NCBI GenBank assembly: GCA_026027325.1
Contig: JAMSLZ010000017.1
Location: forward strand, 434,001 to 498,000
DNA length: 64,000 nt
Origin: Actinomucor elegans
Lineage: Eukaryota > Mucoromycota > Mucoromycetes > Mucorales > Mucoraceae
Reading direction: 5' to 3'
Numbering within the stretch: position 1 is the stretch's first letter; each line of letters starts with the position of its first letter. A program made the translations under genes and the position numbers. The notes beneath the pieces were generated by a model. That model was not told the origin of the DNA. It did no database searches and saw only the letters and a list, made by a program, of their open reading frames with translations. Below are positions 1-11,500 of the stretch, piece by piece.

Positions 1-1222
1 ACACTGAATGCAAGCGCCTTGTCGTTTACGGCAGATGCAGCAGGTCAATTTCCATCGACTTTTGGGTATATTTTCAATCATATCGATTGGTTCCATGTAA
101 ATCGCATTACTCACGCCAACCTCGGGTATCCAGATAGCACACAGTAGATGGCCCCATTGATTTGTATTAGTTTGTTTAAAAGCACCTCCTTCATTAGGAC
201 AAAAAATGCAAGATACAGGATATTCTGGCGAGATCATACATTTACGACAGAGCCATTGGCCTTCTGGGATATAAGGAATACCGTAACAATCCTGGTGTAC
301 AGCTACATTGCAACCGTCGCAAAAGACAATGGCATTACTGTTTTCAACTTCAGTATCATCGCAAACAGCACAGGCAGAGTCTTCAGGCAGAAGCACTTCA
401 ACTTGGGGCTTGGGTGCATTTTTGATCTAAACAAGAATCATTAGGAAATTCATGCTTATGGAACTATCAAATATTTACCAGATTGAACCATTCTTTTTCC
501 AATTTATCCATGATGCATTCAAATAAATATGGTGATATATCACCTAAGAGATCTTTGCGTCTTTCTTTGTTATAGAGCTTGAGCCAGGATTGGTCTTGTT
601 CGTCCATATCATACTCGACTAAATCGTAGAGTTCGACATCAGACGGCTCAATATAATGAATGTAGTGGTTTTCAGGTCTGTTGAAAATGCGACTTGCTTG
701 GAGTAGATGTTTAACATTACTGACTGTAGGTGTAGGTTGTTGATACATTTGATAATGCTGTGCTAATAGATGTTCTTCTTGTTCTTTTTGCTGCTGTTCG
801 TAAATGCTTTCTTCATCACTACTATTATCGGTGTTCTCGGCCAAAAGCGAGGTATTTGGTGTGAAATGAACCTGAGGTAACCTTGACAAGTTGACACCTT
901 GCACATGTGTCATGGTATTGACAGGCGGAGTAGTCAGCAGTGTATCGTCTTCAGAAGACAAGTCTGATAATTCAGAGTCGACAGGCTTAAGCATGTTTGA
1001 GTCGGAGATGTTCAAGTCGCGTTCTCCTTCATGTTCTTGCTTTACTTTTTGAGCAGAACTTATTCGAGTAATAGTTAAAGGTTGCGTAACGTCGATCGAA
1101 TCAAATAATGTAGATTCAGCTATGTGATGTGTTTCTTTTAAATGCGATTGCTGAAGTGCAGTAATGTTTCTTTTCGGTCTACCTTTTCTATTTGTTGTAT
1201 GTTTATTTCGTATTCCAGACAT
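1..1222 (-). CDS. NTO1: NTO1/BRPF-like PHD-finger protein, 5' part (cut by window edge)
   Basis: Exons read as 1222..479 and 426..1 on the minus strand; the 52-bp intron is GTAAAT..TAG, phase 0. The coding frame is still open at base 1. The N-terminus has a basic, AT-hook-like stretch (KGRPKRN), then an acidic low-complexity region. Around residues 185-247 is an Enhancer-of-polycomb-like segment ([20 protein letters not shown]). Exon 2 encodes a C4HC3 PHD finger ([25 protein letters not shown]), then a zinc knuckle ([12 protein letters not shown]) and the start of a second PHD ([25 protein letters not shown]). EPL plus PHD-knuckle-PHD is the BRPF/Nto1 signature. In yeast Nto1 is a subunit of the NuA3 histone H3 acetyltransferase and reads histone tails. 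Jade-type proteins are the alternative; the missing C-terminus (bromodomain/PWWP or not) would decide. Confidence 0.88.
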
Positions 1223-3726
1223 AATTGTGAATGCTGTTACAAGATCTTATTGATCAGGAAAGAAAGGAAAGTGAAAAGAGAGGTCGTGCTTTTTGTATAC
1301 ACGCCCCTTTTCTTTTTTGAACGATAGAATCCACTCGAACTCGAGTTTTAGAGGTGTTTGAATATAAAATATTTGATTGGATAATGAGATTTAATAATAA
1401 AGCAACAACTAAAAAGAAAAAAACTTTGTCGCGAGAGTTGTATAATATAAAATTATGATAAACATACCATTATTTAACAAAGTTTATAACTAATTGTATT
1501 GCATATTACATGATGTATAAATAATATTAGTTTAATTAATAAAAAAATAGTTGCATCTGCAGCTTATATATAGTTTTTGGTATCCAGGTTCATGCCATAC
1601 TAAAAAAATTGAACCTCTTTCACTGAAAAAGAATATAATTAAAAAAAAAAGAAATCAAATATAGATATTAAAAACAAGGGACTTTATGATATTATTGATA
1701 TCATAAACTTACATATATATATCTCATCGTTTTTTTCTCCAACATACGAAAGCTAGAGTTTGTGGGTTTTCACAAGTATAAAAATAGAGAGATATGATAG
1801 GTTAGCCAATGTTTGTGTTCTCTTTATACATATATATATTTATTTCGCATAATAGTTGAATTACTAGCCTAGCTTTCCTCCTTTAATTAAGAGGGACGAG
1901 GCAAGCTGGCTGCATTAAATGCCGAATCGACTGGTTTGCCTTAGAAAGACAGGCAAAACTTATCCAAAAAGTACGTCGCGCAAGCCTGACATATTGATGG
2001 CGATCGTAGGTAAGGAGTGTATTGTTTGATTGACTTTCTGTTTAAAACAAGGACACACCTTGTGTTGCTACCGATCAATGGATTTTTAGTTTTAGTTATG
2101 CCTCTGTCAATTCTACGGTAGCATCTGATCTACCTTAGGGGGGATGGTATACGTAGGTCTGTGAGGTATAGTCTTTTTTTGTTATACGAACAAGCATGTA
2201 TTAGTTGTGGTTTATTTCCTTCGTGAAACCACCGTACCTGAGAAAAACCTTTATTGTGAGATATACTCCGGTTCCTATTATGACCAATGCATGAAACGGG
2301 CTTCGGCTATAATTTATTGGCAAGGTTTTATAATGTAAATGAAACGACCATAAATAAAGGTTGATCAACGTCTATGCTATTACTTTACCCTTGGTTCATT
2401 GAGAGATTACCAAGCACCTTTCTTTGTGTAAAGGTTGCCTTAGAACTTGCGCTTCTGTAGCTGTTAGAATCTCTATTGGTTAATTATATCCTTTAATCGA
2501 TAAAAATTAAGTAAATTACCCGTGTACTGAGTGTTTTTGAGATGCTTTGTGGATCTCGACAATATTTTTGCATATTGGAGCTCATACTCGGACATCTCAG
2601 ATTCAATTTATTGTATTGCTTGTCCTGCTTGAGTCGGTTTCTTTATTTCTTTAAACCCTTTCCTCTTTTCCATTTACTAGAACCGCCATCAATACGAACA
2701 AAAGATAATTTGAATAAAGAAATTTGATTTTCCTAGAGAACTGTTCATAGTTGGCGCCGTCTTGCCTTTTCAAGAGCAGCATCATACCCGACATTCTTGG
2801 TAGTATATTTACTGAGAATACCTTGACCAACGGTACCATCATTATCGCCATTATCTAGGTCTTTACGCAAATTATATCACTTATATAGCCCCAAATGGAA
2901 CTTGAATTAATTATGAAAGACCCTATATTAATCACAATGGCCAGCCCATAGTTTATTCCAGAAAATATAAAGTTCTTGTCCAAGCTAGCGCCTTTAAAGC
3001 AACGCTCTTCAGTTTTGATGGAGCTGTAACCATTATGGATGTTGTGGACGATCCGGTTATCGTTATATTCAGAGATTCCTTCTCATATAGGGCCAGAACC
3101 AAGCTTACCCTCCAGGGCGATGCTTTTGCGTTTTTGTTGACCTCGTAGCTTTTGAATACAAGTAATGTATTTTGAACTTGCTGAATTAAAACCGTTGATA
3201 ATTATATCCGATTTTGGCTTGCACTTCCATTGTGATCGAAGCTCATTTTATTTGCTTGGCATAGTCTCGCTATTTTTATTTTATTTTTATTTTTTTATTT
3301 TTAGCAGGTTGATGTACTCAATAATTTGAATTTTGAGGTCATTGGTTTCTTTCACACAATAGAAAACTTTTACTCAAGAAAAGACATGCGTCAACCTCCT
3401 TTCTCTGGAGGGTTTACCAGAGAGCGATGATATCTGTTGCAAAATTAACTAATGCTTAGCCAGCTAGTATGCCTATTAGCCTCTTTTTCATATTGATAAA
3501 AGGTCAAACACGCTTTCTATAAAACAGTTAAAAAAAAAGTGTGCCCAAGTGCCCTTATGTACGTAAAGAATAACATCCAATTATAAGCTATATTTTGAAA
3601 GGACCTTATTTATCTTTAAAAACGCGTCTTGTTTTACAGGATAAACTAAGGTATACCTTTTGAAAATTTGTTTTAAACCCGTCTCTAGAAAAACTCTCTC
3701 GGTTTTCTTTCAACACTATAACAAAA
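1223..3726. other. Intergenic region, no intact gene; one structured segment
   Basis: Divergent spacer between the NTO1-like gene and the nucleoplasmin-like gene. No intact coding gene was found. Short open frames at 2542-2851 lack introns with matching phase and resemble no family I know. One minus frame there reads like a worn protein fragment (YTTKNVGYDAALEKARRRQ) with stops on either side, so coding relics are possible. The part from 1861 to 2180 is less AT-rich, holds several perfect inverted repeats and ends in a T7 run (see findings). Confidence 0.6.
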
Positions 3727-4753
3727 ATGTCGAGTCAATTCTGGGGTAAATATGTTGCCAATGATCGGAAGATTTCAACAACTAAACAGTTTACTTATAG
3801 GTGCACGAATGCAGCCTGGGAAAAAGTACCTTGTTAAGTATCCAGGCATTTTGAACTTGAATCAAGTAAGTTTTTTGATCAAAACATGATCACTTGGGGT
3901 TCTTTAACTTGTTTCAAGGTATGCTTAGCTGAGAACCCTAAAGAAGGAAAAACTGTGCTCAAAGTGTTTGCCAAAGGAGAAACTTTTGTATTATGTACTC
4001 TAGTCAAAACATGGTAAAAACCAAGTAGACCTACATTGGGGGGTGTTTCTAACATCTGTTACACCAATAGATCGAACACCAGCGTCTGTCACATTTCCTT
4101 ATTGCTGAAGATGAAGCCGTGTTGATGTTGGAGGGAGCAAAGTAAGCGTGATAGATGAGTATCTCTTGTATTTACTGATTTATTTGATTCAGTCCTGTAG
4201 ATATTGTTGGAACCTTGGAATACGATGACGCTGATTCAGATGAAGACTATGAAGTTGATCAAGGTGATATGGAATTGATGGACACAGAAGAAGATAGTTT
4301 AGAGACAGTAACAGGCGAGCCACGATACGCAAATTACCTCAGTGATCTATTGGGGCCTGATTTACCTGAAGACGATGATGATGAATATGAAGATTTAGAT
4401 GATGATGATGGTCAAGATGAACATGGAACAACAGCCTTTAGAGATGTAACAGATAACACACTTTTAGGCGGCTTCGAGTTAAGACACTTTAATCTTGCGC
4501 CTCATGTTAATGGTTACGAAAAGATCAACTTAAGAGAGCAAGAAGAAGATATGGAGGATTCACTTTTGAAGTAATTATCAACTGACCTCGTACAATGGAA
4601 AACTAATATAAATATGCATATTTTTGTAGTGATAATATTGCTCGGGGACTGGCTAATGCTCTAATCAATAGTGGTGATGAACTTCAAATGAGAAAAGGCG
4701 TAGAAGTGCTGAAAAAATTAAAAAAATTAAGCAAGAAACGAAAACTGCTGTAA
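3727..4753 (+). CDS. Nucleoplasmin-like (FKBP39/Fpr-type NPL domain) acidic protein
   Basis: Six exons: 3727..3745, 3801..3865, 3919..4013, 4071..4141, 4193..4570, 4630..4753. The start MSSQFWG..MQPGKKY matches the N-terminal nucleoplasmin-like domain of nuclear FKBPs such as fly FKBP39. A beta-rich domain of about 95 residues follows, then a long Asp/Glu tract (about residues 92-150) and a Lys-rich end (KKLKKLSKKRKLL) that looks like a nuclear signal. No FKBP prolyl-isomerase domain is present, so this is an NPL-only histone-chaperone-like protein of about 250 residues. Exon 3 ends in phase 2 and exon 4 needs phase 0, so the canonical join gives an in-frame TGA; one extra base at the donor would repair it. 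The stop lies 12 bp from the stop of the convergent gene downstream. Confidence 0.7.
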
Positions 4754-4765
4754 ATAAAGACTCTT

Positions 4766-5897
4766 TTAATGTAAACTTGCTTTGGCAAAGCATCGGCTGC
4801 CAAAGTATCCAACAAATCCAACATATTGCAAATCCATATTCTCGGAAGATTCTAAATCTGCACGTAATAGCTTGATTAAAACGTATTTACACGATTGCTC
4901 TTTCATATTGATGATCGATAGTCGTTGTTCAGAAGCAGCAAACCATGCTATAGGCTCTGAACTATCTAAATTGCCTCTGCCTGAGCTTGTATATCTATCG
5001 TAATGCTCTTTGGTAAAGCAATCAAATGCTCGGGTGCCTATTCGAAAGCTCAGCACGGTTTCAGGTATCATTTGTTAGGTGCCTTACTTTGGATGTCTAT
5101 AGGCTTGTGAGATAAAAAAAGCATGCCTTCTTTACAAGGGGCTGTATAGCTAGTGTCATGATTGAGTAGAGTCACTTCATATATATGTATGTAATAGATT
5201 TTTACCCGTTTGTTGGTGATTTGATAACAACATGAGATAAAGTACAACAACTGTTTACATTGCCTTTCCATCCTCTGAACCGCAATAGTATGTTGATCGT
5301 TCCGCATTTTTCTGAACTACTCAGCATTAGTATAGATATAAAGCTCGTTTTGTAGTATCAGCAATGATGATTACCAGTAAACTGTACCGTCATTTTTTAG
5401 TACGTTGTGTACATTATAAGTAGAACTATTCAGTGTTAGTTTTACTTGACGTTTAGTAATCAATTTGTTTACCTATATTGGCCTCCATCCGCTGATACAA
5501 CTTCAAACTCCAAAGGCACATAGTTTCTATTTGTAGGTATCTCATCGATTTCTATTTCGCACACACTCGCCAAATCTACTGCCTTTTCATCTGTCACACA
5601 ATGCAAATCATAAACACTACTCATATCTTCAGAAGTCGAAAGATACACATCGGATGTTCTTGTCATGGATATAGCCGAGCTAATGCTACTTGGTCTTTCC
5701 AAGAGATTACCTTCAGCATCGCGGTACACGATGGTTTGCGGCCTTCTCACAAGTCGTGGAATACGTGCTGGAAAACGAGCAGACCTAGGATTGGATCGTA
5801 GTTGTGTGAGCCTAGGCGTAGGTGGCGATTGAGGGTTAGTCAGATTATGCTGTGGTTCCAGCCGCTCTTCAGTCAATTGATGAGTAGATAGGACCAT
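4766..5897 (-). CDS. Uncharacterised protein with probable galactose-binding-like (DOC/F5-8C) beta-sandwich
   Basis: Five exons read as 5897..5473, 5425..5375, 5316..5206, 5149..5088, 5037..4766; every junction keeps phase (introns 47, 58, 56 and 50 bp), giving 306 residues. The start is the first ATG (MVLSTHQL). Residues 1-125 are Pro/Arg/Ser-rich and probably disordered. From about residue 133 comes a conserved-looking block: FEVVSADGGQY, NVLKNDGTVYCSEKCGTINI, YTAPCKEGMLFLSHKPID, FDCFTKEHY and, near the end, CKYVLIKLLRADLE and MDLQYVGFVGYFG. The pattern of strands ending in a solvent-exposed loop resembles a discoidin/APC10 jelly roll; that fold assignment is an inference. I do not recognise a named gene. 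The 3' end faces the nucleoplasmin-like gene across only 12 bp. Confidence 0.7.
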
Positions 5898-6076
5898 GAT
5901 CTGTATGATAAAAGAGGAAAAAGAGAGCAAATGGGTTTAAGTGTCATGTTGAGTTATCCCAGCTAGTTTTCTTATAGTGGGCGAGGTGTATCAAATGCAG
6001 TTTCGGGTAAAAAGTTTATGAACTTGATTATATTTGCCGAGGCGAGAATATTTATTATTATGGTTTCTATCTAGAT

Positions 6077-7098
6077 CTAATTCTTATTAGTACCAGCACC
6101 AGCACCAGCAACAGCAGCAGCAGAAGCAGCAGCTTTTCCTCGGGCAATAAGGTAGTCTACTTCTACTTCTTTTGTCAAAGGGATTGCCCACCGTTTGTAC
6201 AAATCAACCACTATGTCCACAGGGATGCGCAAGTGTTTACTTGTTCCTTCTTGCTCTTCGCCCAAGGTTTGACCATAAACCAAAGCTTTTCTACGGAGTC
6301 TTTCCAGGACCTTAATTTCAACTGCTTTATTTGTAAGTAATTCATCAATACGTTCTCTGTCTTCAGCTAATGCTAGACGAATGTATTCATCTGGATTTGA
6401 TCTAAACTTGGACTCTGCAATGAATTTGCCTGCAAAATAATATGTCAATGCATTGTATACAATAAGGCGTTTTCTACTTACCATAGTGGATACGTTTACT
6501 TAATGCTTGAAGGACTTCAACGTCTCTTGTTACCGCACTACCGTAGTTCATATCATCAGCATGCTTACAGATAGTTGGCACGATATCTTTGACATAAATG
6601 TCCATGATTTTATCATTGACATTGATATCGTTGGGTGCAAGGAACTGGTCGAATTCAAGAGGTGCAAGGATAGGCTCGGGTAAAGGTGATGTAAAAGCAT
6701 ACTCATCGGGACTACAAAGTGTTAGCGTAATGATAAGATTTGCTGCCGCTTATGTTTACCTGGTATATCTACGCACTTTGGCTATAGAAAAAGCCTTCAA
6801 TACATGTAGATCAAAACTATTATCAAATACTTACCATGCACTTTTTCGGTTTCCCAAAAGAAATACTCTAAAAAGCTACGATCGCCTGTTGCGCCTTTGA
6901 ACTCTAAAGCGCCTCGTTCATATACACAACTGTTTAAAGCAAACTGAGCTCTTTCAATGAGGGCTAAGTTTCCAAAAAATTTATTAAAAAAAAAGGTATA
7001 AAGTATAGATCTCGTTAGATCTTACCAAAAATAATAGTGTCTTCTAATCGAATCAAAGTACTACGTAACTTGTCAAGTGTGTATGGTCCGTTAGTCAT
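6077..7098 (-). CDS. ARO7: Chorismate mutase (AroQ, eukaryotic allosteric type)
   Basis: Exons 7098..7026, 6963..6835, 6781..6760 (a 22-bp micro-exon), 6711..6482 and 6429..6077 give 268 residues with all phases consistent. The enzyme converts chorismate to prephenate, the branch point to Phe and Tyr. Family motifs are clear: LRSTLIRLEDTIIF at the start, LIERAQF, FLEYFFWETEKVH, YTSPDEY, INVNDKIMDIYVKDIVP, NYGSAVTRDVEVLQALSKRI, GKFIAESKF and the C-terminal VDLYKRWAIPLTKEVEVDYL. The length matches the fungal enzyme except for an added Ala-rich tail of about 20 residues (AAASAAAVAGAGAG) after the last helix. The ATG at 7098 was chosen because family members start just before the LRSTLIRLEDTIIF helix; the longer upstream frame is a shadow. 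Family members are inhibited by Tyr and activated by Trp. Confidence 0.96.
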
Positions 7099-8561
7099 GG
7101 TATTAAAAAGAGGAACAAATGCAAAAAATAAGATAAAGCGAAAACTAGTAGCGACCATGATTTGAAAGAAAAAAAAAGCTCTAAAAAGGTCGGATTCCCA
7201 AAAGAAGCTGTGAGTCATTCTTATTCGTTTTTAAAGAACCAAGCAAGTGGGTAATGCATTCATCATACAGGTCAACAAATACACTTCGGCAAGTGTAATT
7301 TATCCGAAGCATAAGCTGTATGTATTGGTTGGCACTAGAGATTCTTCCTTGCTCGCGTATACCACTTTAATAGTTCGTATATACGAGTTGCAATAGTTTA
7401 TTTTGTGTGTTGGCTATTTATCCGATACGATTATGGACTATCAACTGAGAGATTTGTTGAAGCTTACAAATAGTTTATACATAAAGTATACATCATTACT
7501 ACTAATCATGAACAATGGTCATAGTATTTTAGTAAAATGAACTATTAATCAGATGCAACATTGGACGGGCTCAGCCTAGAGAGCTATAGATCATTTCAAT
7601 TAAATTATGCATGCTTTTTGGGAGTCAATGGCCAAAATGACATGTATTTATTGAACTTTAGCCAATAACGACTCTAGTAGATGCAATGGTCTCTTCTGAA
7701 TATGTACTAGGGTTCAAGTACGATATTAGACCCAAACCGGTCAAGAAATTCGAGACCTTTAACAATGTACCTCGGGCGTAAAATTTCCATTCATGTACTT
7801 TTTATAGTGTCGAAATGATGTTTTCAAACTAGTATTTTGTTCTGATTGGACTCTTTTTTTTTTTTTAAAAAAAAAAACTCGTTTTCCATCAACTATAATT
7901 AAATCATCTGAAAGAAATATCAAATAGCACTTACATCGCTAGATGCACAATCAAAAACTATACGCAAGCTAGACTACTTGTATTTTTTGCCTTGGTAATC
8001 GTTTATTAGAAAAATCGCTGTTAAAGTTTATGCTGATTTAATGGTTCTCAGTGAGCTTGGGAATTATTGATTGGAAGAATGATTGGTCAATAGGGGGAAC
8101 TGGTAGAATAAATGTTTATCCTTGACTTTGACGCAGTTATTCATATCAGATAATGTCAACAGATAAAATGCCTCTTTAGAAAAGCTTATAAAGCTTGGCC
8201 ATGTGTGTTGAATGTTGCAAAATACACACTAAACTTGTTATCAAAGTCTAGAATTATGTAAGGTTGCTTGACATTCCGTGAATTCTTAATACAATTGCCT
8301 TGGAAATAACAATTCCAGAGCTCAAGTTGGATTTTTTCGAAAGTTTCGTGAAAGATGGTTTAATGCCGTGAGTTAGTTTTTCGATTCTCGAGACATTTGT
8401 GATTAAGCCCCTACCTATTCGAAAAGTTGCTTTCCGAAGTAGATAATTCTTGTGCGTTACACAATGGATTGTGACTTTATCCTCCTTTTCTTATTTTTTC
8501 ATGGCCAGAGAAACACTTTTTCTTTTCCTTTCCAGTATAATACAAACCCAAGTTGTAAATA
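7099..8561. other. Intergenic region between chorismate mutase and MAPKKK
   Basis: Divergent promoter region without a supported gene. It holds a T11/A11 run near 7853-7877 that could form a weak hairpin, and one minus-oriented copy of the dispersed repeat described in the findings (7548-7569). Nothing else was identified. Confidence 0.6.
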
Positions 8562-11500
8562 ATGACAGGCGCTAGAAGAGTACGTTGGACACAACATGAT
8601 ACCAACATGGAAGAAGGACAATTCGACGAGCAAGATAACGAAACGCAACCAGAGCCATTAGGATTTTCACCCAATGGTATGAATTCAACACATACAACCC
8701 CTTGGCCTTTTATGACCAATAACTACGGTACACCAATGTCTCATAATCCTTATCAAGATGAAGACGATTATAGCGATGATGATGACCAAAGCAATAGCGA
8801 CGAAGATGACGAAACTGAATTTAATCAAATGTATGCTCGTAATCAAACCGTTTCCACAGTTGCTCCTGAAATAACACACGAGCGCCTGGAATGGCAGCAG
8901 ATGCTTCAATCTGTCTTGTTGGGTGAAGTCATCAAGTCTGAAAAGAAGCGTTTATCGAGTTCAGATAAATTCAAGCAAGAGAACCCTACACAAGAAATTT
9001 GGTTGTCACTACGCGCATTATTGCGTGGACGTACCATCCTGCAGGAACAGAAATCCTTGGACGATAGTCGTAAAGAGATTGAAGGCGTTTTGAAGATGGT
9101 TATGGATTTCAAGATTGAAAAGGACGAATCAGATCAAGCACTGCGAAAAGTAGCTGAAGTTTTGAAGAATATCGATCGTATTGAATCGCTATACACAACT
9201 CGCGCTGAAATGATTCTGGCACATCCGGAATACGGATCCGCAGCTTTCCAAACCAAACTGGATGCATTAAACTCATGGTGTACAGTGACGCGAAGTCTAA
9301 GTATGCAATACAAGATTCTGAGGAACTGGACAGGGTCTGAAGATCTTCAAATTGCTCGAAAGAAGCCTGAAGATACGACAGCCACTGAAGACGCGCGTAA
9401 CAACGATACCTCATTTGTAGAAAGATTGCTAAAAGAGTCTGCACTGCAAGATACCTTTGATAAACGCACTTTATCTGCGCTGAATTCATTGTTAGTCAAG
9501 TCGAAAGAAACCATGATTTACAATTCCAGCCAATTTAAAGAAATGAACCTACCATCTTTTATATCGCAACTTCGTCAATTAGCCTACTTTCCTATTTCTC
9601 TTGTTGAAGAAGCACTAAAACTGCGTCTTGAATACAAGAGTCGCATGCAGGAACCACCAAAACAAATGGTAGATGATATGATGGAAGATTATCGTAGTTT
9701 ACTCTCGCTGGCTTGTCGCGTCAAGCGTGAATACGAGGAATTGACACACTCAGCACCCGGATGGAAGTTGGAAGACGACGAGCCTGTGGACCGCAATTAT
9801 GATAATGTGTTGATGGAATCAGTCCGTTTCTACTTTAAATTGATTACTTGGAAACTAAATCTGGAAAAAGAAAACAATCTGCGCGAAAAAGAAGTAATGG
9901 AGAAAGAATGGGCTTTTCTACAAGGAACTGTCTGTCAAGCTGTGGACAAAGCTGATTGGGAGTGTGCAGAGCAATTTTGGTATGTAGAAATAGCCTTTAT
10001 ATAACTCTATACTGATATTTTTGTAGTTCTTTGACCAATCGACTATTAGCAGATGTGATGCACGACTATATATCCAGCTTGAAAATCCCTTCTGAATCGG
10101 TGGATGGTGGCATTGAAGTGAAATACACAAAACTATTACATACGATGCGTATGCGTGCTAGAAAATTGCTGCAGTTTGCTAGGTAAAAGCACGATTTTTA
10201 TATCAAACAACAAATACTGACCCACTGTAGATTCTTTATGAGTCAATTTGAAAATGCTGCTGAATATATAGTCGATTCTGATAATATGGACAAGTTCGTT
10301 ACATGTCTAGTAGAAACTGGTCACTTCTTAGTATACACCGGCGCGTTTGAAGAAGATCGAATTTACGTTATTGCCTCACCTTCGCTCTATGGAAGAGAAG
10401 ACATTATTCAAACATTGATACCAGCTTGCTTTGCCAATAATAAACCGCCCAACAGCCCATCTACACCTTTAACACCAAGTGAACTCAGCATTCATAATGG
10501 ACAATATGACGATTACATTCTCATTTTCTCACCATGGCAAAACATTATGTGGACTGGTGAAGTAGTTGAAGTACCCACACCCTTTATCCATCTAGGTATC
10601 AAAACGAAGCGCGTTCGTCTTACTACAGGCGATGCCCTCAAACTAGCTTCAGCTAAAGCAGCCTTCTGGACCGCTGTCCAGCACTCCGGCATTTCAATCA
10701 TTCAAGAACACCGTGCACACATCCCACGTATTAACAAAGAGCTGTACAAGATCAAGATGACCGTGTTTAAACTAGCCGATTCAACTATTTCCAGCGTTCG
10801 AACCATTCGTGATCAAACCTTGGGCCTTGGATGTCAAGAGTTGGTGGAAGAGTGCTTTAGTTTTGCCAGTGATTTCGGTATGCGCGCCTCCAAATTCTTG
10901 GAGCTGGCAGTACGACAGCAATTAGATCTAAAGCTAGTGCGTCTCGCCATTGATTGGATCTGCTTTATCACGGATGACTGTATTCCTTCCGATCGAAAGA
11001 CGTTTCGATGGGCCGTAGCTGCACTCGAATTTGTGCATTTGATGACTCGCGGTGTTAACATCCTAGCTTTGAATGAGAATGAATTTGCCACACTACAATC
11101 CAAAGTGGCGCGCTGTGTAGCTCTACTTATCTCGCACTTTGATGTGTTGGGTACTCGTTACACGTACGAATTGCAGGTCAAAGAAGATCAACAGCGCCGT
11201 CGTGGTTTAACAGCCAAACGTAACTCGTATATGACTTCCAAGAGCTCTGATAAAGACAATATCACTACCAGCTCTACGTTTGGTGCAGCCAATGATGTGG
11301 CTGTCACTGGTGGCGGTGGCGGTGTCATTTACATTCGTGATGCCTGGATGCGTAAAATCTCTGAATTGGAATCGAAGCGAACCGAAGACGAACAAGAACG
11401 TAAAATCATTGGTAAAATTTTGGATGACCAGAAGCCTGAAGATCAATCGTTGGTGTTTTTGGCACCTTCCTCTTCCAATATTTCGTTTAGTTGGCAACAA

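Noticed and set aside
5068..5307. 79-codon minus frame read as one exon of the beta-sandwich gene
   Set aside because: It joins in phase but gives a meaningless sequence; splitting it with the intron at 5205-5150 and adding the 5375-5425 exon gives a coherent domain.
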